DNA of 64,000 nucleotides from Paenibacillus qinlingensis. GTDB taxonomy: Bacteria > Bacillota > Bacilli > Paenibacillales > NBRC-103111. Below, in pieces: positions 43,722 to 53,645 of this stretch; position 1 is the first letter of the stretch, and each line of letters starts with the position of its first letter. The notes under the pieces are model-generated. The model saw only the letters and a program-made list of their open reading frames with translations. It did no database searches and was not told the origin of the DNA. Position numbers and translations under genes: made by a program. The stretch spans positions 1-64,000 of the forward strand of contig NZ_JABMKY010000007.1 of NCBI RefSeq assembly GCF_013204845.1, written 5' to 3'.

Positions 43722-45206
43722 ATGGGTAAACCAACCGGTTTTATAGAACACGCTCGTGAAGTGGCATCCGAAGCTTCTCCGCTGGTCCGAATCGGCCATT
43801 GGAAAGAGTTTGCGACACCACTCACCCAAGATAAATTACAGATACAGGGCTCTCGCTGTATGGATTGCGGAATTCCTTTCTGCCACACAGGGGCATTAAT
43901 CAGCGGCATGGCCGCTGGTTGCCCAGTGAACAACCTCATTCCGGAATGGAATGATCTCGTGTATCGCGGTCAATGGCGCGAAGCCTTGGATCGTCTGCAC
44001 AAGACGAATAATTTTCCGGAATTTACAGGCCGCGTGTGTCCGGCGCCTTGTGAAGGTTCCTGTACTGTAGGCTTGAAGGATACGCCAGTTACGATCAAAA
44101 GCATTGAGAAAGCGATCATCGACAAAGGCTTCGATGAAGGCTGGATCAAGCCTGAACCGCCGGAGACGCGCACAGGTAAGAAGGTTGCGGTTGTGGGTTC
44201 AGGTCCTTCCGGGCTTGCGGCAGCAGCGCAGCTGAACAAAGCAGGGCATTGGGTTACCGTATTTGAACGGGCCGACCGCGTGGGTGGCTTGCTAATGTAC
44301 GGTATTCCGAACATGAAGCTGGACAAAAAGTATGTCCAGCGTCGTGTAGATTTACTTGAAGCCGAGGGCATTGCCTTCGTAACGGGTGCTCACGTCGGTG
44401 TGAACTATCCGATTGAGAAGCTGCAAGAGGAATTCGACGCGATCGTCCTGTGCGGCGGAGCTACGAAAGGCCGCGATCTACCGATCGAGGGTCGTGAGCT
44501 CGGCGGCGTGCATCTGGCGATGGAATTCCTGAGCAAGAACACGAAGAGCTTACTCGATTCCGAGCATGCGGATCGTGAATTCATTTCCGCTGAAGGCAAG
44601 GACGTTATTGTCATCGGTGGTGGTGATACGGGAACTGACTGCGTGGGTACGTCCATTCGTCACAAATGTAAGAGTGTGACGCAGTTCGAGATCATGCCGA
44701 AGTCACCAGAGACACGTCCAGCGAACAACCCTTGGCCAGAATGGCCGAAGGTATTGAAAGTGGACTACGGTCAACAAGAGGCGGCAGCGCTTCAAGGCGA
44801 AGACCCGCGGACGTACTTAATCAATACGAAGAAATTCGTGGGGGATGAGAACGGCAACTTGAAAGAGCTGCACACGGTTCTGATCGAATGGCAGAAGAAC
44901 GATAAAGGCGCGTTCGTGCCTGTTGAAGTTCCTGGCAGCGAGAAAGTGTACCCAGCGCAGCTGGTGTTGATTGCGATGGGTTTCACGGGACCAGAAAGCA
45001 CTGTATTAGATCAGCTCGGCGTTGCCAAAGACGAGCGCTCTAACGCGAAAGCGGACTACGGGAAGTTTGCTACGAACGTAGACGGCGTTTTCGCTGCTGG
45101 CGACATGCGTCGCGGGCAAAGTCTCGTGGTATGGGCGATCAATGAAGGTCGTGCCGTAGCGCGTGAAGTGGATCGTTTCTTGATGGGATCGTCGAATTTG
45201 CCATAA
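43722..45206 (+). CDS. gltD: glutamate synthase small subunit
   Basis: The 494-aa flavoprotein has N-terminal 4Fe-4S ligands ([29 protein letters not shown]), a FAD Rossmann fold [15 protein letters not shown] near 150 and an NADPH fold [10 protein letters not shown] near 300. It passes electrons from NADPH to the large subunit. AGGAGG precedes ATG 43722; it follows gltB by 26 bases as one operon. Confidence 0.96.
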   Translation: MGKPTGFIEHAREVASEASPLVRIGHWKEFATPLTQDKLQIQGSRCMDCGIPFCHTGALISGMAAGCPVNNLIPEWNDLVYRGQWREALDRLHKTNNFPEFTGRVCPAPCEGSCTVGLKDTPVTIKSIEKAIIDKGFDEGWIKPEPPETRTGKKVAVVGSGPSGLAAAAQLNKAGHWVTVFERADRVGGLLMYGIPNMKLDKKYVQRRVDLLEAEGIAFVTGAHVGVNYPIEKLQEEFDAIVLCGGATKGRDLPIEGRELGGVHLAMEFLSKNTKSLLDSEHADREFISAEGKDVIVIGGGDTGTDCVGTSIRHKCKSVTQFEIMPKSPETRPANNPWPEWPKVLKVDYGQQEAAALQGEDPRTYLINTKKFVGDENGNLKELHTVLIEWQKNDKGAFVPVEVPGSEKVYPAQLVLIAMGFTGPESTVLDQLGVAKDERSNAKADYGKFATNVDGVFAAGDMRRGQSLVVWAINEGRAVAREVDRFLMGSSNLP

Positions 45207-45230
45207 AGATCGTAAGTGAATAAAGTAAAA

Positions 45231-45248
45231 GGAGGGCTTCCGCCCTCC
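45231..45248 (+). terminator. small GC hairpin after gltD
   Basis: GGAGGGC pairs with GCCCTCC on a 4-base loop, but no T run follows, so it may only slow transcription or protect the 3' end. Confidence 0.45.
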
Positions 45249-45310
45249 AATGAAACTTCAGTTTTCTACAACTGGTGATACTCCTGGATCATTCCCCATG
45301 TTTATCGTTC

Positions 45311-45355
45311 AAAAAAGGCTGTCGCACAAGCTATACTTGTGAGACAGCCTTTTTC
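45311..45355. terminator. bidirectional terminator between gltD and the chemoreceptor
   Basis: AAAAAGGCTGTC pairs with GACAGCCTTTTT around an ACAAG/CTTGT inner stem; A run on one side, T run on the other. It ends two bases before the chemoreceptor stop. Confidence 0.9.
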
Positions 45356-45356
45356 A

Positions 45357-47456
45357 TTACACTTTAAATCGGGCAAGCAAATCTAACAACTCCTGTACAA
45401 GTTGTCCTAACGCCTCCGATGAAGCACTGATTTCTTCCATTGTGGCCAATTGTTCTTCGGATGCTGCAGCTACATTTTGCGCATTGTGGCTTGAACTTCT
45501 TGCAATGTCTGCCAGTTGTTCTACTGTCGCCAGGACCTGCTCAGTGCTTGCCGACATTTGCTCAGATGCCGCTGAAACTTCTTGAATTTGTTGATGTACC
45601 TGTGACATATCCAGTGTAATGGACGCGAAAATTGCACCGCTATCGTTTACGATTTGAACACCCTTGGTTACTTCCGTTGTTCCTTGATCCATGCTTTTAA
45701 CTGCTAATTTCGTATCTTCGCTGATTTCACTGATTAGTTCTGCAATTTGAAGCGAAGCTGCGTTAGACTGCTCGGCAAGCTTGCGAACTTCCGCCGCTAC
45801 GACTGCAAAACCTTTGCCATGCTCACCAGCTCTTGATGCTTCGATAGAAGCATTAAGTGCTAATAAGTTCGTTTGTCTGCTTAACCCGGAAATAACACCA
45901 ATGATACTCCCGATAGCTTCGGATCGCTCTCCAAGACGACGAATGACGATAGAAGCGTCTTCCACTTTCTCTTTCAAAAAGCCCATTTGGCGAACAGCCT
46001 GTTGGATATTATCATTTCCTGCCGTTGTTTTGGCTCTTACATCCTCTGTGGAGTCCATAACGATCGCGGTAGATTCAGCAATTTTCTGTACACCGCTAGC
46101 CATTTCCGTCATCGATCGTGCCGTTTCCTGCGCATCAGTTAATTGTGTCTCGGAGCCGCTTGCCATTTCCTGAATAGAAATCGCGATTGTTTCGGCGGCT
46201 CGACTTGTTTGCTCTGCACTTGCATTCAGTTGTTCGGACGTTGCGCCAACTGACATAGCATGCTCCGTAACTGTGTGAATCATCGTACGCAGCTTGTCTA
46301 CCATTGTATTAAACTGTTCCGACATTAATCCGAACTCATCTCTTCCTTTGACCGTCAATTTCTCGGTAAATTCGCCTTCCGCAAGCTTCACGGAAAGTCG
46401 GCTTACTGCTTGAATAGGACTCAGAACAAAGAGCCGAATAATATAGAACAAAATGACAGCCATAATAATTAAAGCCATAATTGCAATGACCAGAGAGATT
46501 GTCAGTCCCTCATTAAAGGCTTGCAAGATCGTTTCCTTGGGAATGACAGATTCCATATACCACCCATGATCTGAGCCTTCAAGTTGTATGGGAGTAAATA
46601 AGTGAAGATCTATTTCGTTGCTTCCCTTCATGTAAGCGGAGAGCTTTCCTTTTTGAACACCTTCCCACGTAGCTGCAGCTTCCGGATTCTCACTATAAGG
46701 CTTGCTCACTTTCTCCGGTGATATTCCATGGGCTACATAGCTTCCAGCAGTAGAGATCATCGATGCGTAACCGCCAAGTGGTTTTAGTTGTTGGATTTGC
46801 TTTTGAAGGTCGCTTAGCGCCATATCTGCCCCTACGATACCAAGGAAATTACCCTGCTTATCCAAAATCGGCATTACCAATGAAGTGATTAAAACATCCT
46901 TTCCGCTGATTGGGTAGTTATACGGCTCAATCCACGTATTTTTTTTCGACTTTTTGGGGATTTGATAGTAATCTCCCGCACCTTCTTTTTCATAATCCAG
47001 TAAGGGTTGAACATCAATTTTATCATCTACTCTTACTACATAGGGAATAAAGCGCCCGGTGCTGTCGTCATAAGGCTGTTTTTTGATATTTGCTGTATCT
47101 TTCTTATCAAATGCATTAGGTTCCCAAAGCGTATAGAAAGCCAATATTTTTTCATGTTCAACTAATTCGGCATTTAAAATTCGGACAATTTCCTCTCGCG
47201 TCAGTGACTTGGAGATACTTGCATCCAGTACCAAACTGCGAAGTGTGGATAAGGCAGAAAGAGTATCATCTATCTCTTTCTGAAAGCCATTGGATACTGC
47301 AGACGAAGCTTCGTTCGCCTCCGATTCTCCTTGACTTATACTGCTGCTGTAGATTTGCTTGAGATTCACGCCTATTAAGCTTCCAAAAGCTAAGAGAAGC
47401 ACCAAACCAATTGTGACTCCTAATTTCAAAGATAATCTCCAGTTACGCAGCAACAT
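45357..47456 (-). CDS. methyl-accepting chemotaxis protein with dCache sensor
   Basis: The 699-aa receptor has helices near 13-35 and 320-345 enclosing a large dCache-type extracellular sensor (about 40-315; YNYPISGKDVLITSLVMPI is typical), a HAMP domain, and a long coiled-coil signalling domain with the invariant hairpin tip E..R.GE.GKGFAVVA.EVRKLAE. It senses a small ligand and controls CheA. ATG 47456 lies ten bases after GGGGAG; TTG 47465 would touch that site. A SigD-like promoter is just upstream. It implies a motile host. Confidence 0.93.
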   Translation of the reverse strand: MLLRNWRLSLKLGVTIGLVLLLAFGSLIGVNLKQIYSSSISQGESEANEASSAVSNGFQKEIDDTLSALSTLRSLVLDASISKSLTREEIVRILNAELVEHEKILAFYTLWEPNAFDKKDTANIKKQPYDDSTGRFIPYVVRVDDKIDVQPLLDYEKEGAGDYYQIPKKSKKNTWIEPYNYPISGKDVLITSLVMPILDKQGNFLGIVGADMALSDLQKQIQQLKPLGGYASMISTAGSYVAHGISPEKVSKPYSENPEAAATWEGVQKGKLSAYMKGSNEIDLHLFTPIQLEGSDHGWYMESVIPKETILQAFNEGLTISLVIAIMALIIMAVILFYIIRLFVLSPIQAVSRLSVKLAEGEFTEKLTVKGRDEFGLMSEQFNTMVDKLRTMIHTVTEHAMSVGATSEQLNASAEQTSRAAETIAISIQEMASGSETQLTDAQETARSMTEMASGVQKIAESTAIVMDSTEDVRAKTTAGNDNIQQAVRQMGFLKEKVEDASIVIRRLGERSEAIGSIIGVISGLSRQTNLLALNASIEASRAGEHGKGFAVVAAEVRKLAEQSNAASLQIAELISEISEDTKLAVKSMDQGTTEVTKGVQIVNDSGAIFASITLDMSQVHQQIQEVSAASEQMSASTEQVLATVEQLADIARSSSHNAQNVAAASEEQLATMEEISASSEALGQLVQELLDLLARFKV

Positions 47457-47497
47457 CTTTAACAATCTCCCCTTACTATTTGCTACATTTTAAATAT

Positions 47498-47524
47498 TTA
47501 TCGACAATTCGACATTATATTTGA
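47498..47524 (-). promoter_or_regulatory. SigD-type (flagellar) promoter of the chemoreceptor
   Basis: On the minus strand TCAA (47524-47521), 15 bases, then GTCGATAA (47505-47498). This matches the SigD/FliA consensus (TAAA-N15-GCCGATAA) at most positions and lies about 42 bases before the start codon. The remaining upstream stretch to 47781 holds only A/T-rich DNA and the ribosome-binding site of the next gene. Confidence 0.55.
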
Positions 47525-47781
47525 ATAGTCTACATCAATATATTTAATGTAAATGTAATGAAAACAACTGAAATATGACAAATTTCTACATTTTCATCTT
47601 ATGTCTATAGGTATAATCATTGTTAATCTTATTTGGGAATAGAAAGCTAATAACTTCCAAGCCCATCTGCTGGTTCGACTCATTAGACTAATAAACGTGA
47701 ACATTTCCGTAAACTCATGTACAATAGAAGAAAGAGCAGTGCAAGCATGGGCTGCAAGTTGTACGGAATGGAGGGAAGCGC

Positions 47782-48255
47782 ATGAGGAAAGAAGATCTTC
47801 TTACAGCTGCGGAGTTACAAGCATTATTGGTCGGGAATGAAGAGTTTTCTGATGAGGTCGGGAGCGATGAGCCAGTCAGAGCACAGGATCTGCATTCTTT
47901 GCAAAAGACCGTCATGCTGCTTTCCAAGCAGGTAGAAGAGCTCCAGGCGCAACTTCATGAGCAGTTTGAACTCCAGAATAGACAGCAAGAGCAATTTCTG
48001 CGACTGTGCAGGCACCAGCTTGAGAACAAACTGCATGAGCAGCTCGTCAACACGATTGTTGTTCATCAGCATGCGGCGAATCAAGAAGATCAGATGGAGA
48101 TTCATACACCAGTTACATCGGAGGAAGTCAATCTCAGTGCCGGGCCTATCCATGATTCGTCAGCGGAAGACACGTCCTTACCATTTTCTAGAGTGAAGAG
48201 CTATAGTAAGATTCGCAAAAGAAAAAAGGGTTTTCTCGAGAAGCTCTTCGAATAA
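47782..48255 (+). CDS. coiled-coil protein of unknown function
   Basis: The 157-aa soluble protein has no signal peptide. Residues about 35-90 form a Gln/Leu/Glu-rich coiled coil, followed by a loose stretch and a basic Arg/Lys tail (KSYSKIRKRKKGFLEKLF). The ribosome-binding site GGAGGG before ATG 47782 and the strong terminator behind support a real gene. I recognise no family. The basic end could bind nucleic acid or membrane. Confidence 0.7.
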   Translation: MRKEDLLTAAELQALLVGNEEFSDEVGSDEPVRAQDLHSLQKTVMLLSKQVEELQAQLHEQFELQNRQQEQFLRLCRHQLENKLHEQLVNTIVVHQHAANQEDQMEIHTPVTSEEVNLSAGPIHDSSAEDTSLPFSRVKSYSKIRKRKKGFLEKLFE

Positions 48256-48263
48256 TCGTGTAA

Positions 48264-48306
48264 CAACAAAGACCGCTTCTTCTTAGATGAAGAGCGGTCT
48301 TTGTTA
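48264..48306 (+). terminator. terminator after the coiled-coil gene
   Basis: AACAAAGACCGCT pairs with AGCGGTCTTTGTT over 13 bases, with a 17-base loop. Confidence 0.85.
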
Positions 48307-48330
48307 CATGCCAGAATGTTATTCAAATTT

Positions 48331-48521
48331 GCATTAACTGGAAAAGGTACAGCTATTTACGATGAATGTTCTCGAAAATTCGAATTAACTGTAGAACAAG
48401 TAGGTAAAACCGCCTGTTTTGTTCAAATTGGGAGAAATAGTTGAAATTAACTGTACAATATCCATCAATTCTATGTTTGATCGGGGAATGGCAAAATTTA
48501 ACTACATAAAATCCATCTATT
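48331..48521. repeat. dispersed palindrome array E
   Basis: Units near 48331, 48381, 48443 and 48493 (spacing 50/62/50) carry AACTGGAAAA..TACAGCTATT and degenerate relatives. The array fills the gap between a terminator and the 3' end of the convergent response-regulator gene. Confidence 0.72.
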
Positions 48522-48569
48522 CACCTGAAGCACAGGCTACGGCAGCATTTCTCATGAAATTCCCCTCGA

Positions 48570-49253
48570 TTACAGAATTCCCTCATCATGCGCTTTCTTC
48601 GAAGCTTGAACCCGGTCTCGGACGTCCATTTTCGAGTAGATGTTGGAGATGTAATTTTTCACAGTACCCTCGGACAAGAAAAGCTTCTCGGCAATTTCAC
48701 GGTTATTGAGGCCGTCGGCGATGCTATGAAGCACCTGCAGCTCACGTTCACTGAGGCCATACGTCTCTACGCGAACGCTGCTCTCTTCTTTATCTTCAGA
48801 GGAACTCCCTCCGCCACCGTCACGCGCTTGCTGAACGAGCATTTTGGCGATATCATGCGGAATTAAAGTGCCGCCTTGATGAACCCATTTAATGCCTGTG
48901 GCAAGCTCTTTGGGATGAATAGCTTTGAGTAAGTAGCCTTCAGCTCCTGCACTAAGTGCATCGACAACATAGCCAATTTCCTGGAAAGTGGTCAAAATGA
49001 TGACACGAATATGCGGCCAAGCAGCTTTAATCTGACGTGTAGCCTCAACACCATCCATAATCGGCATATGAATGTCCATTAGAACGACATCGGGTTGCAC
49101 TTCTTCACTTAATTTTACAGCGACCTGCCCATTTTCAGCTAAGCCGACGACCTCAATATCGGGGTCCATACCCAGTACAATGTGTAAGCTTTCACGTATC
49201 AAATCCTGATCATCGACCAAGAGCAGTTTGAGCGGAGCTTGGTTTACAGTCAT
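48570..49253 (-). CDS. NarL/FixJ-family response regulator
   Basis: The 227-aa regulator has a receiver (VDDQD, phospho-Asp in VVLMDIHMP, Lys near 105 in LLKAI) and a C-terminal LuxR-type helix-turn-helix (LSERELQVLHSIADGL.NREIA.KL..SEGTVKNYISNI). ATG 49253 is seven bases after AGGAGG. It forms an operon with the kinase at 49275 and is divergent from an ABC exporter, the usual layout of drug- or peptide-response modules. Confidence 0.92.
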   Translation of the reverse strand: MTVNQAPLKLLLVDDQDLIRESLHIVLGMDPDIEVVGLAENGQVAVKLSEEVQPDVVLMDIHMPIMDGVEATRQIKAAWPHIRVIILTTFQEIGYVVDALSAGAEGYLLKAIHPKELATGIKWVHQGGTLIPHDIAKMLVQQARDGGGGSSSEDKEESSVRVETYGLSERELQVLHSIADGLNNREIAEKLFLSEGTVKNYISNIYSKMDVRDRVQASKKAHDEGIL

Positions 49254-49274
49254 AGACAATCCTCCTCACAGCGA

Positions 49275-50477
49275 TTAAAAGGTTGGAAAACGTTTGACAG
49301 GAATAAAACAATGGACAACGGTGCCTTTTTCAGGCAAGGAGCGTACCTGCAAAGTACCCTGAAGCGCCGTTATCCGTTCTTGCATCGCAGCAATACCGAA
49401 ACCCATTTTCAATTGTTCGGTGCCAATACCATCATCTTCAATGCGAAGAGAGATTTGGTCATCGGCATAAGTAAGCACAATTTCAATAGAAGCTGCTTTG
49501 CCATGGCGTTTGGCATTCGTCAGTGATTCCTGTAGACAACGAATTAAGGACAGTTTGGTTTGTTTGGGAATTTCGAACTCGTCACTAACCGTCGTGAAGT
49601 GAATCTGAGTCCCTGTGTGCAAGGCAAATTCATTGGCAAGCCGTGACAATTGTTGGGATAACAGCATGTCGCCCTCTTGGGGAACCATTTGATGAATGCT
49701 GCGGCGTACTTCTTCTAGACCGCCTCTGGTCACATTGCGCAGGACGTCGAGCTTCTCCTTGGCTTTCTCAGGCGAAACTTCGATTAGATAAGAGACAGCG
49801 TCCATGCCCATAATGACGGATGTAAATGTATGTCCAACCGTGTCGTGAAGTTCACGAGCCATCCGATTGCGCTCTTCAACTAAAGTAAGCTGTTCAATTT
49901 GGTTCGCGTACTGTTCAAGGACGTTATTTTGCTCATGGATTAAATGGTATTGACGTTGGTTCTCGCCTAGCAGCTTCTCGGTCTTCTCGTTAGAGGTAAC
50001 AGCGCGTTGTAAGCTTAACCCGATTGCAAAGAAGAGAACGGCATTTAGGATGAAACTAAATAGTTGTCCGACTCCCATACCGCTATGTAGAAGGAAAAAG
50101 TAAGTCATCGGCATGCCTAACATGAAAATAGGGGCGGTCCACCACGCATTTTTTCGATCGGTGAGGAATCCAATGACCATAATTGGGCAATTAATGGTAA
50201 GTAAGGCGTCCTGTTCCATCCAAGCCAAGTAAATTTGTAGGGGGATGCCTGTAAGCAGAACGGCAATCGGATAGCATGTCGGATTAATATAGTGAGGTCG
50301 CCAGAATATAAAAGGAGCCCCGTAAGAGAGTAAAATAGCCAATATGGTTAGCAGGATGTGGGAGAATGGTTGTTCATAGATGTGAAGGCAGCTATACAGT
50401 AAACCAAGTAGTGCAGCGCCGGTCAAGACGATAAACAGTGACCACTCTACACCGTGCCACGGTCTTCTTTGGATCAT
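49275..50477 (-). CDS. sensor histidine kinase, HisKA_3 (NarL-partner) type
   Basis: The 400-aa kinase has six or so N-terminal membrane helices with hardly any extracellular region (intramembrane-sensing type), then the dimerisation helix ERNRMARELHDTVGH (His of ELHD) and HATPase (QESLTNAKRHGKA; DDGIGTEQ.KMGFG). ATG 50477 follows AGGAG; a start at 50522 lacks a site. Phosphorylates the adjacent LuxR-type regulator. Confidence 0.9.
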   Translation of the reverse strand: MIQRRPWHGVEWSLFIVLTGAALLGLLYSCLHIYEQPFSHILLTILAILLSYGAPFIFWRPHYINPTCYPIAVLLTGIPLQIYLAWMEQDALLTINCPIMVIGFLTDRKNAWWTAPIFMLGMPMTYFFLLHSGMGVGQLFSFILNAVLFFAIGLSLQRAVTSNEKTEKLLGENQRQYHLIHEQNNVLEQYANQIEQLTLVEERNRMARELHDTVGHTFTSVIMGMDAVSYLIEVSPEKAKEKLDVLRNVTRGGLEEVRRSIHQMVPQEGDMLLSQQLSRLANEFALHTGTQIHFTTVSDEFEIPKQTKLSLIRCLQESLTNAKRHGKAASIEIVLTYADDQISLRIEDDGIGTEQLKMGFGIAAMQERITALQGTLQVRSLPEKGTVVHCFIPVKRFPTF

Positions 50478-50636
50478 AGATGAGCTCCTTTTACTAACAG
50501 TTCGTATGTTACCATTGTACATAAAATTAGGAAAAAGCCATAGTGAGCACAGTCATATGACTGAAAAATCTCTAGGCATGACAGCCGAAGTAAGCTAGGA
50601 TTGGATTATATTGGTTAAAAAGAGAGGAGATGTCGA

Positions 50637-51572
50637 ATGTTAGCATCACAAGAGGTTGTTACGCCCATTGTACAGGTGGATCATATTTCGAAACGTATTG
50701 GTTCTAAGACGATCATTGATAAGCTGAGTTTCGATGTTCCGCGCGGCGAGGTGTTCGGATTTCTTGGGCCCAATGGCGCTGGTAAAACGACTACTATCCG
50801 TATGATGGTTGGACTGATGTCCATTTCGGAGGGGGATATTCGCATTGGCGGTTATTCCATTCGCACGCATTTTGAACAGGCGATTCGTCATATTGGCGCG
50901 ATAGTAGAAAATCCGGAAATGTATAAATTTTTAAGCGGTTATAAGAATTTGGTGCATTATGCCAGGATGATTCCAGGTATTGGCGAGGAGCGAATCGGGG
51001 AGGTCATTGATCTTGTCGGGATGACGAATCGCATCCATGACAAGGTGAAAACCTACTCGCTGGGCATGCGGCAACGACTAGGCATCGCGCAAGCTCTTCT
51101 ACATAAGCCTTCGGTGCTTATTTTGGACGAGCCGACAAACGGGTTGGATCCAGCTGGCATACGGGAGCTGCGAGATCATTTGCGAAAGCTTACCCGCGAC
51201 GAAGGGATTTCAGTGATCGTGTCTTCACATCTGTTAGCAGAGATGGAACTGATGTGTGACCGTGTAGCTATTATTCAAAATGGGAAATTGGTCGATGTCA
51301 GACTCATCAAAGAATATGCTCAGGAGGACGGCAAGCAGCGGGTCGTCTATGAGGTAGATGCCGTCCAACATGCCGTAAAGCTAGCCTCCGAACAAGGTTT
51401 TCAAGTTGAAGTCGTTGATAACGAACTTGTTATGGATCTCGATAAACAAGAGATAGCCTCTTTGAATAAACAGTTCGTGCAGGCGGGTATTTCCGTGTAT
51501 GGCATCCGCAAAACAATGAAGTCGCTGGAAGATCAATTTTTAGAAATGACGGGAAGTGATCCTATTGCTTAA
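50637..51572 (+). CDS. ABC exporter ATPase, bacitracin-transport type
   Basis: The 311-aa ATPase has Walker A GPNGAGKTTTI, signature YSLGMRQRLG, Walker B LILDEPTNGLDP, and an SSH switch, plus a 70-residue C-terminal extension as in BcrA/LptB-like drug exporters. GGAG lies before ATG 50637. It is divergent from the NarL-type two-component operon, which may control it. Confidence 0.9.
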   Translation: MLASQEVVTPIVQVDHISKRIGSKTIIDKLSFDVPRGEVFGFLGPNGAGKTTTIRMMVGLMSISEGDIRIGGYSIRTHFEQAIRHIGAIVENPEMYKFLSGYKNLVHYARMIPGIGEERIGEVIDLVGMTNRIHDKVKTYSLGMRQRLGIAQALLHKPSVLILDEPTNGLDPAGIRELRDHLRKLTRDEGISVIVSSHLLAEMELMCDRVAIIQNGKLVDVRLIKEYAQEDGKQRVVYEVDAVQHAVKLASEQGFQVEVVDNELVMDLDKQEIASLNKQFVQAGISVYGIRKTMKSLEDQFLEMTGSDPIA

Positions 51573-52503
51573 TCTCATCAAGAATGAGCATATGAAGATT
51601 TATAGTCGACTTCGAACATGGATTCTAGTGGTCTTGTTAATTGTCATTGTCGTGCTCACGGGTGTGTTATCACATTCCGATACGAACAACAATGATGATA
51701 GCTGGAAAATAAGAGCTTCCGAAACGATTGAACACAATAAGACAGAGCTTGCAAATACGGATATTCCAGAGAATTTCAAGAAACAGATGCGGGAACAAAA
51801 TGCGCTTCAGCAATACATGCTGGATAACAATTACCCACCAATTGATAACACATTATGGGAAGGTATGCTCACTGCTTCTGGGTTAATTATTGTGGTTACG
51901 CTCTTCACGGTCATTATTGCTGGAGATATGGTAGCAGGGGAGTTTACTTGGGGAACCATCAAGCTGCTGCTCATTCGTCCTGCTAGCCGGTCGAAGATCT
52001 TAATATCGAAGTATCTGACAACACTTATTTTTGCAGCTACGTTATTGGTTGTATTGTTCCTTACTGCCCTGATTGTGAACGGCTTCTCCTATGGCTTTGG
52101 ACGACTGAGTCTTCCTCATTTAATTGTGAATGCCGCAGGGCAGGTGCAGGAGAAAAACATGCTGCTCTATGTGTTGGCGACCTATGGACTTAAATTAATT
52201 GAGCTCGTGATGATTGTTACGCTGGCCTTTATGATTTCCACCGTGTTTCGCAGCGCTTCTCTTGCGATCGGCCTTAGCATTTTCATCATGTTCGCTGGCC
52301 AAGTGATTACCTTATTGTTCTTACGTTATACATGGGGCAAATACTTCCTATTCGCGAATACGGATCTCACCCAGTATTTAGAGGGTCAACCGCTAGCAGA
52401 GGGAATGACGTTAGGGTTCTCCATCACCATGCTTGTATGCTACTTCTTGTTATTCAATGTCCTTTCCTGGGAAATATTTCGCAGACGCGACGTCGCGGCA
52501 TAG
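51565..52503 (+). CDS. ABC-2 permease partner of the BcrA-like ATPase
   Basis: The 312-aa membrane protein has a first helix at about 20-40, a 100-residue extracellular loop, then five more helices including GEFTWGTIKLLLIRPASRSK, the ABC-2 coupling segment. Its start overlaps the ATPase gene; TTG 51565 is nine bases after GGGAAG, while GTG 51556 is too close. With the ATPase it likely exports a peptide, antibiotic or lipid-linked molecule. Confidence 0.83.
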   Translation: MLNLIKNEHMKIYSRLRTWILVVLLIVIVVLTGVLSHSDTNNNDDSWKIRASETIEHNKTELANTDIPENFKKQMREQNALQQYMLDNNYPPIDNTLWEGMLTASGLIIVVTLFTVIIAGDMVAGEFTWGTIKLLLIRPASRSKILISKYLTTLIFAATLLVVLFLTALIVNGFSYGFGRLSLPHLIVNAAGQVQEKNMLLYVLATYGLKLIELVMIVTLAFMISTVFRSASLAIGLSIFIMFAGQVITLLFLRYTWGKYFLFANTDLTQYLEGQPLAEGMTLGFSITMLVCYFLLFNVLSWEIFRRRDVAA

Positions 52504-52532
52504 TAAAACAACTGCGATTGGCGGAGCGAGCT

Positions 52533-52611
52533 AATTAACGGGAAAAAGTACAGCTATTATTACTGTTTTTTGGTTCGGTAGTTGTTTAACTGGAAAAAGT
52601 ACAGCTAATTC
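52533..52611. repeat. dispersed palindrome half-array F
   Basis: Only two units (near 52533 and 52583; spacing 50) are present, each very close to AACTGGAAAAAGTACAGCTA. This is one pair of the four-unit array. The rest of the gap to 52827 holds a terminator and no gene. Confidence 0.78.
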
Positions 52612-52661
52612 GGCGAATTCGGGACAATTCTCAAGGAATGGCCCGAAATATAGGCATAGCC

Positions 52662-52719
52662 CAACACAGAAAAAGCCCCAATCCCACTAGGAAAGTGGAG
52701 TTGGGGCTTTTCTGTGTTG
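52662..52719. terminator. bidirectional terminator (permease / HAD phosphatase)
   Basis: AACACAGAAAAAGCCCCAA pairs with TTGGGGCTTTTCTGTGTT plus an inner CCACT/AGTGG stem; long, nearly perfect, T-rich on both sides. Confidence 0.92.
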
Positions 52720-52827
52720 TTTGCGCTAGCAATGTAGAGAACTTTCCAGTGTTGTTGTTTTTCGATCTTGTACTTTGATCTTAGACATAGATCTTTAAAC
52801 ATCATTCTTGGAACTTCGTTCAGTCAT

Positions 52828-53562
52828 TTATTTCTTAATATATGATTGGATGGCCTCTGGCACTTCCAGCAGGGAAGGCAGCTGGTAAAAGGCGCCTTTC
52901 GGTGTGACATCAATCGTTCCATTGTTAAATACCCAATCATCAGCAACGGGGATATGAATCGCATGGATACCTGCATGGAGTGCCGGTAGAACATCCGTTG
53001 TGATCGAGTTGCCGATCATCCATGTATGCCCTCGGTCAAATTGCTTTTCATGCATCAATGTATTCATAAACTCACGTGTCTTATGGACGGTTACGAAGAT
53101 ACGATCTTGGAAAAATTGATCAAGACCGACATCCTTGATTTTCTTCATTTGAATGGAAACATCTCCGCCTGTATACAGAAACAAGTTGTGACCAGCTTGT
53201 TGAAGGTTGTGAAGAGTTTCATTCATCAGTGGGTAAGGTTCGACGGTGTAACTGTAGACCGTGTGACCGAGCTGCATGAGCCAGTCCACCTCTTTGCTGC
53301 TTACAGGACGGTTGTAGTGTTGCGCAAACCATTGGTACGTCTCAACGAATGATTGCGGAAACCGTTCCGGCATAAAGCCGTGAATTTGAATGCCAGCAAG
53401 GTCGATTTGCAATTGTTTTTGCCTGATGTCCTGCTTAGTCAGACCATGTCCTGAATACCAAGTAAGCATCAAATCTACAAATTGGTCAATGACAAAGTCA
53501 AAATATTTATTGCAATGCACTAACGTGTCATCTAGGTCAAATAGGATGGCTTGTTCTCTCAT
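52828..53562 (-). CDS. HAD-superfamily phosphatase
   Basis: The 244-aa protein has motif I DLDDTL (residues 9-14), a helical cap, motif II LYTGGD near 130, a conserved Lys near 150-160 and motif III ending IGNSITTDVLPALHAG, typical of haloacid-dehalogenase phosphatases of the phosphoglycolate/HAD-IA type. Substrate unknown. AGGAG precedes ATG 53562. Confidence 0.85.
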   Translation of the reverse strand: MREQAILFDLDDTLVHCNKYFDFVIDQFVDLMLTWYSGHGLTKQDIRQKQLQIDLAGIQIHGFMPERFPQSFVETYQWFAQHYNRPVSSKEVDWLMQLGHTVYSYTVEPYPLMNETLHNLQQAGHNLFLYTGGDVSIQMKKIKDVGLDQFFQDRIFVTVHKTREFMNTLMHEKQFDRGHTWMIGNSITTDVLPALHAGIHAIHIPVADDWVFNNGTIDVTPKGAFYQLPSLLEVPEAIQSYIKK

Positions 53563-53645
53563 AGTTTCCGTGTCTCCTACATCAGTTAGAAATGAATTTC
53601 CAACTAGTATATCATGCGGAAAGATTCTATCCTAGCTATAAGGAA

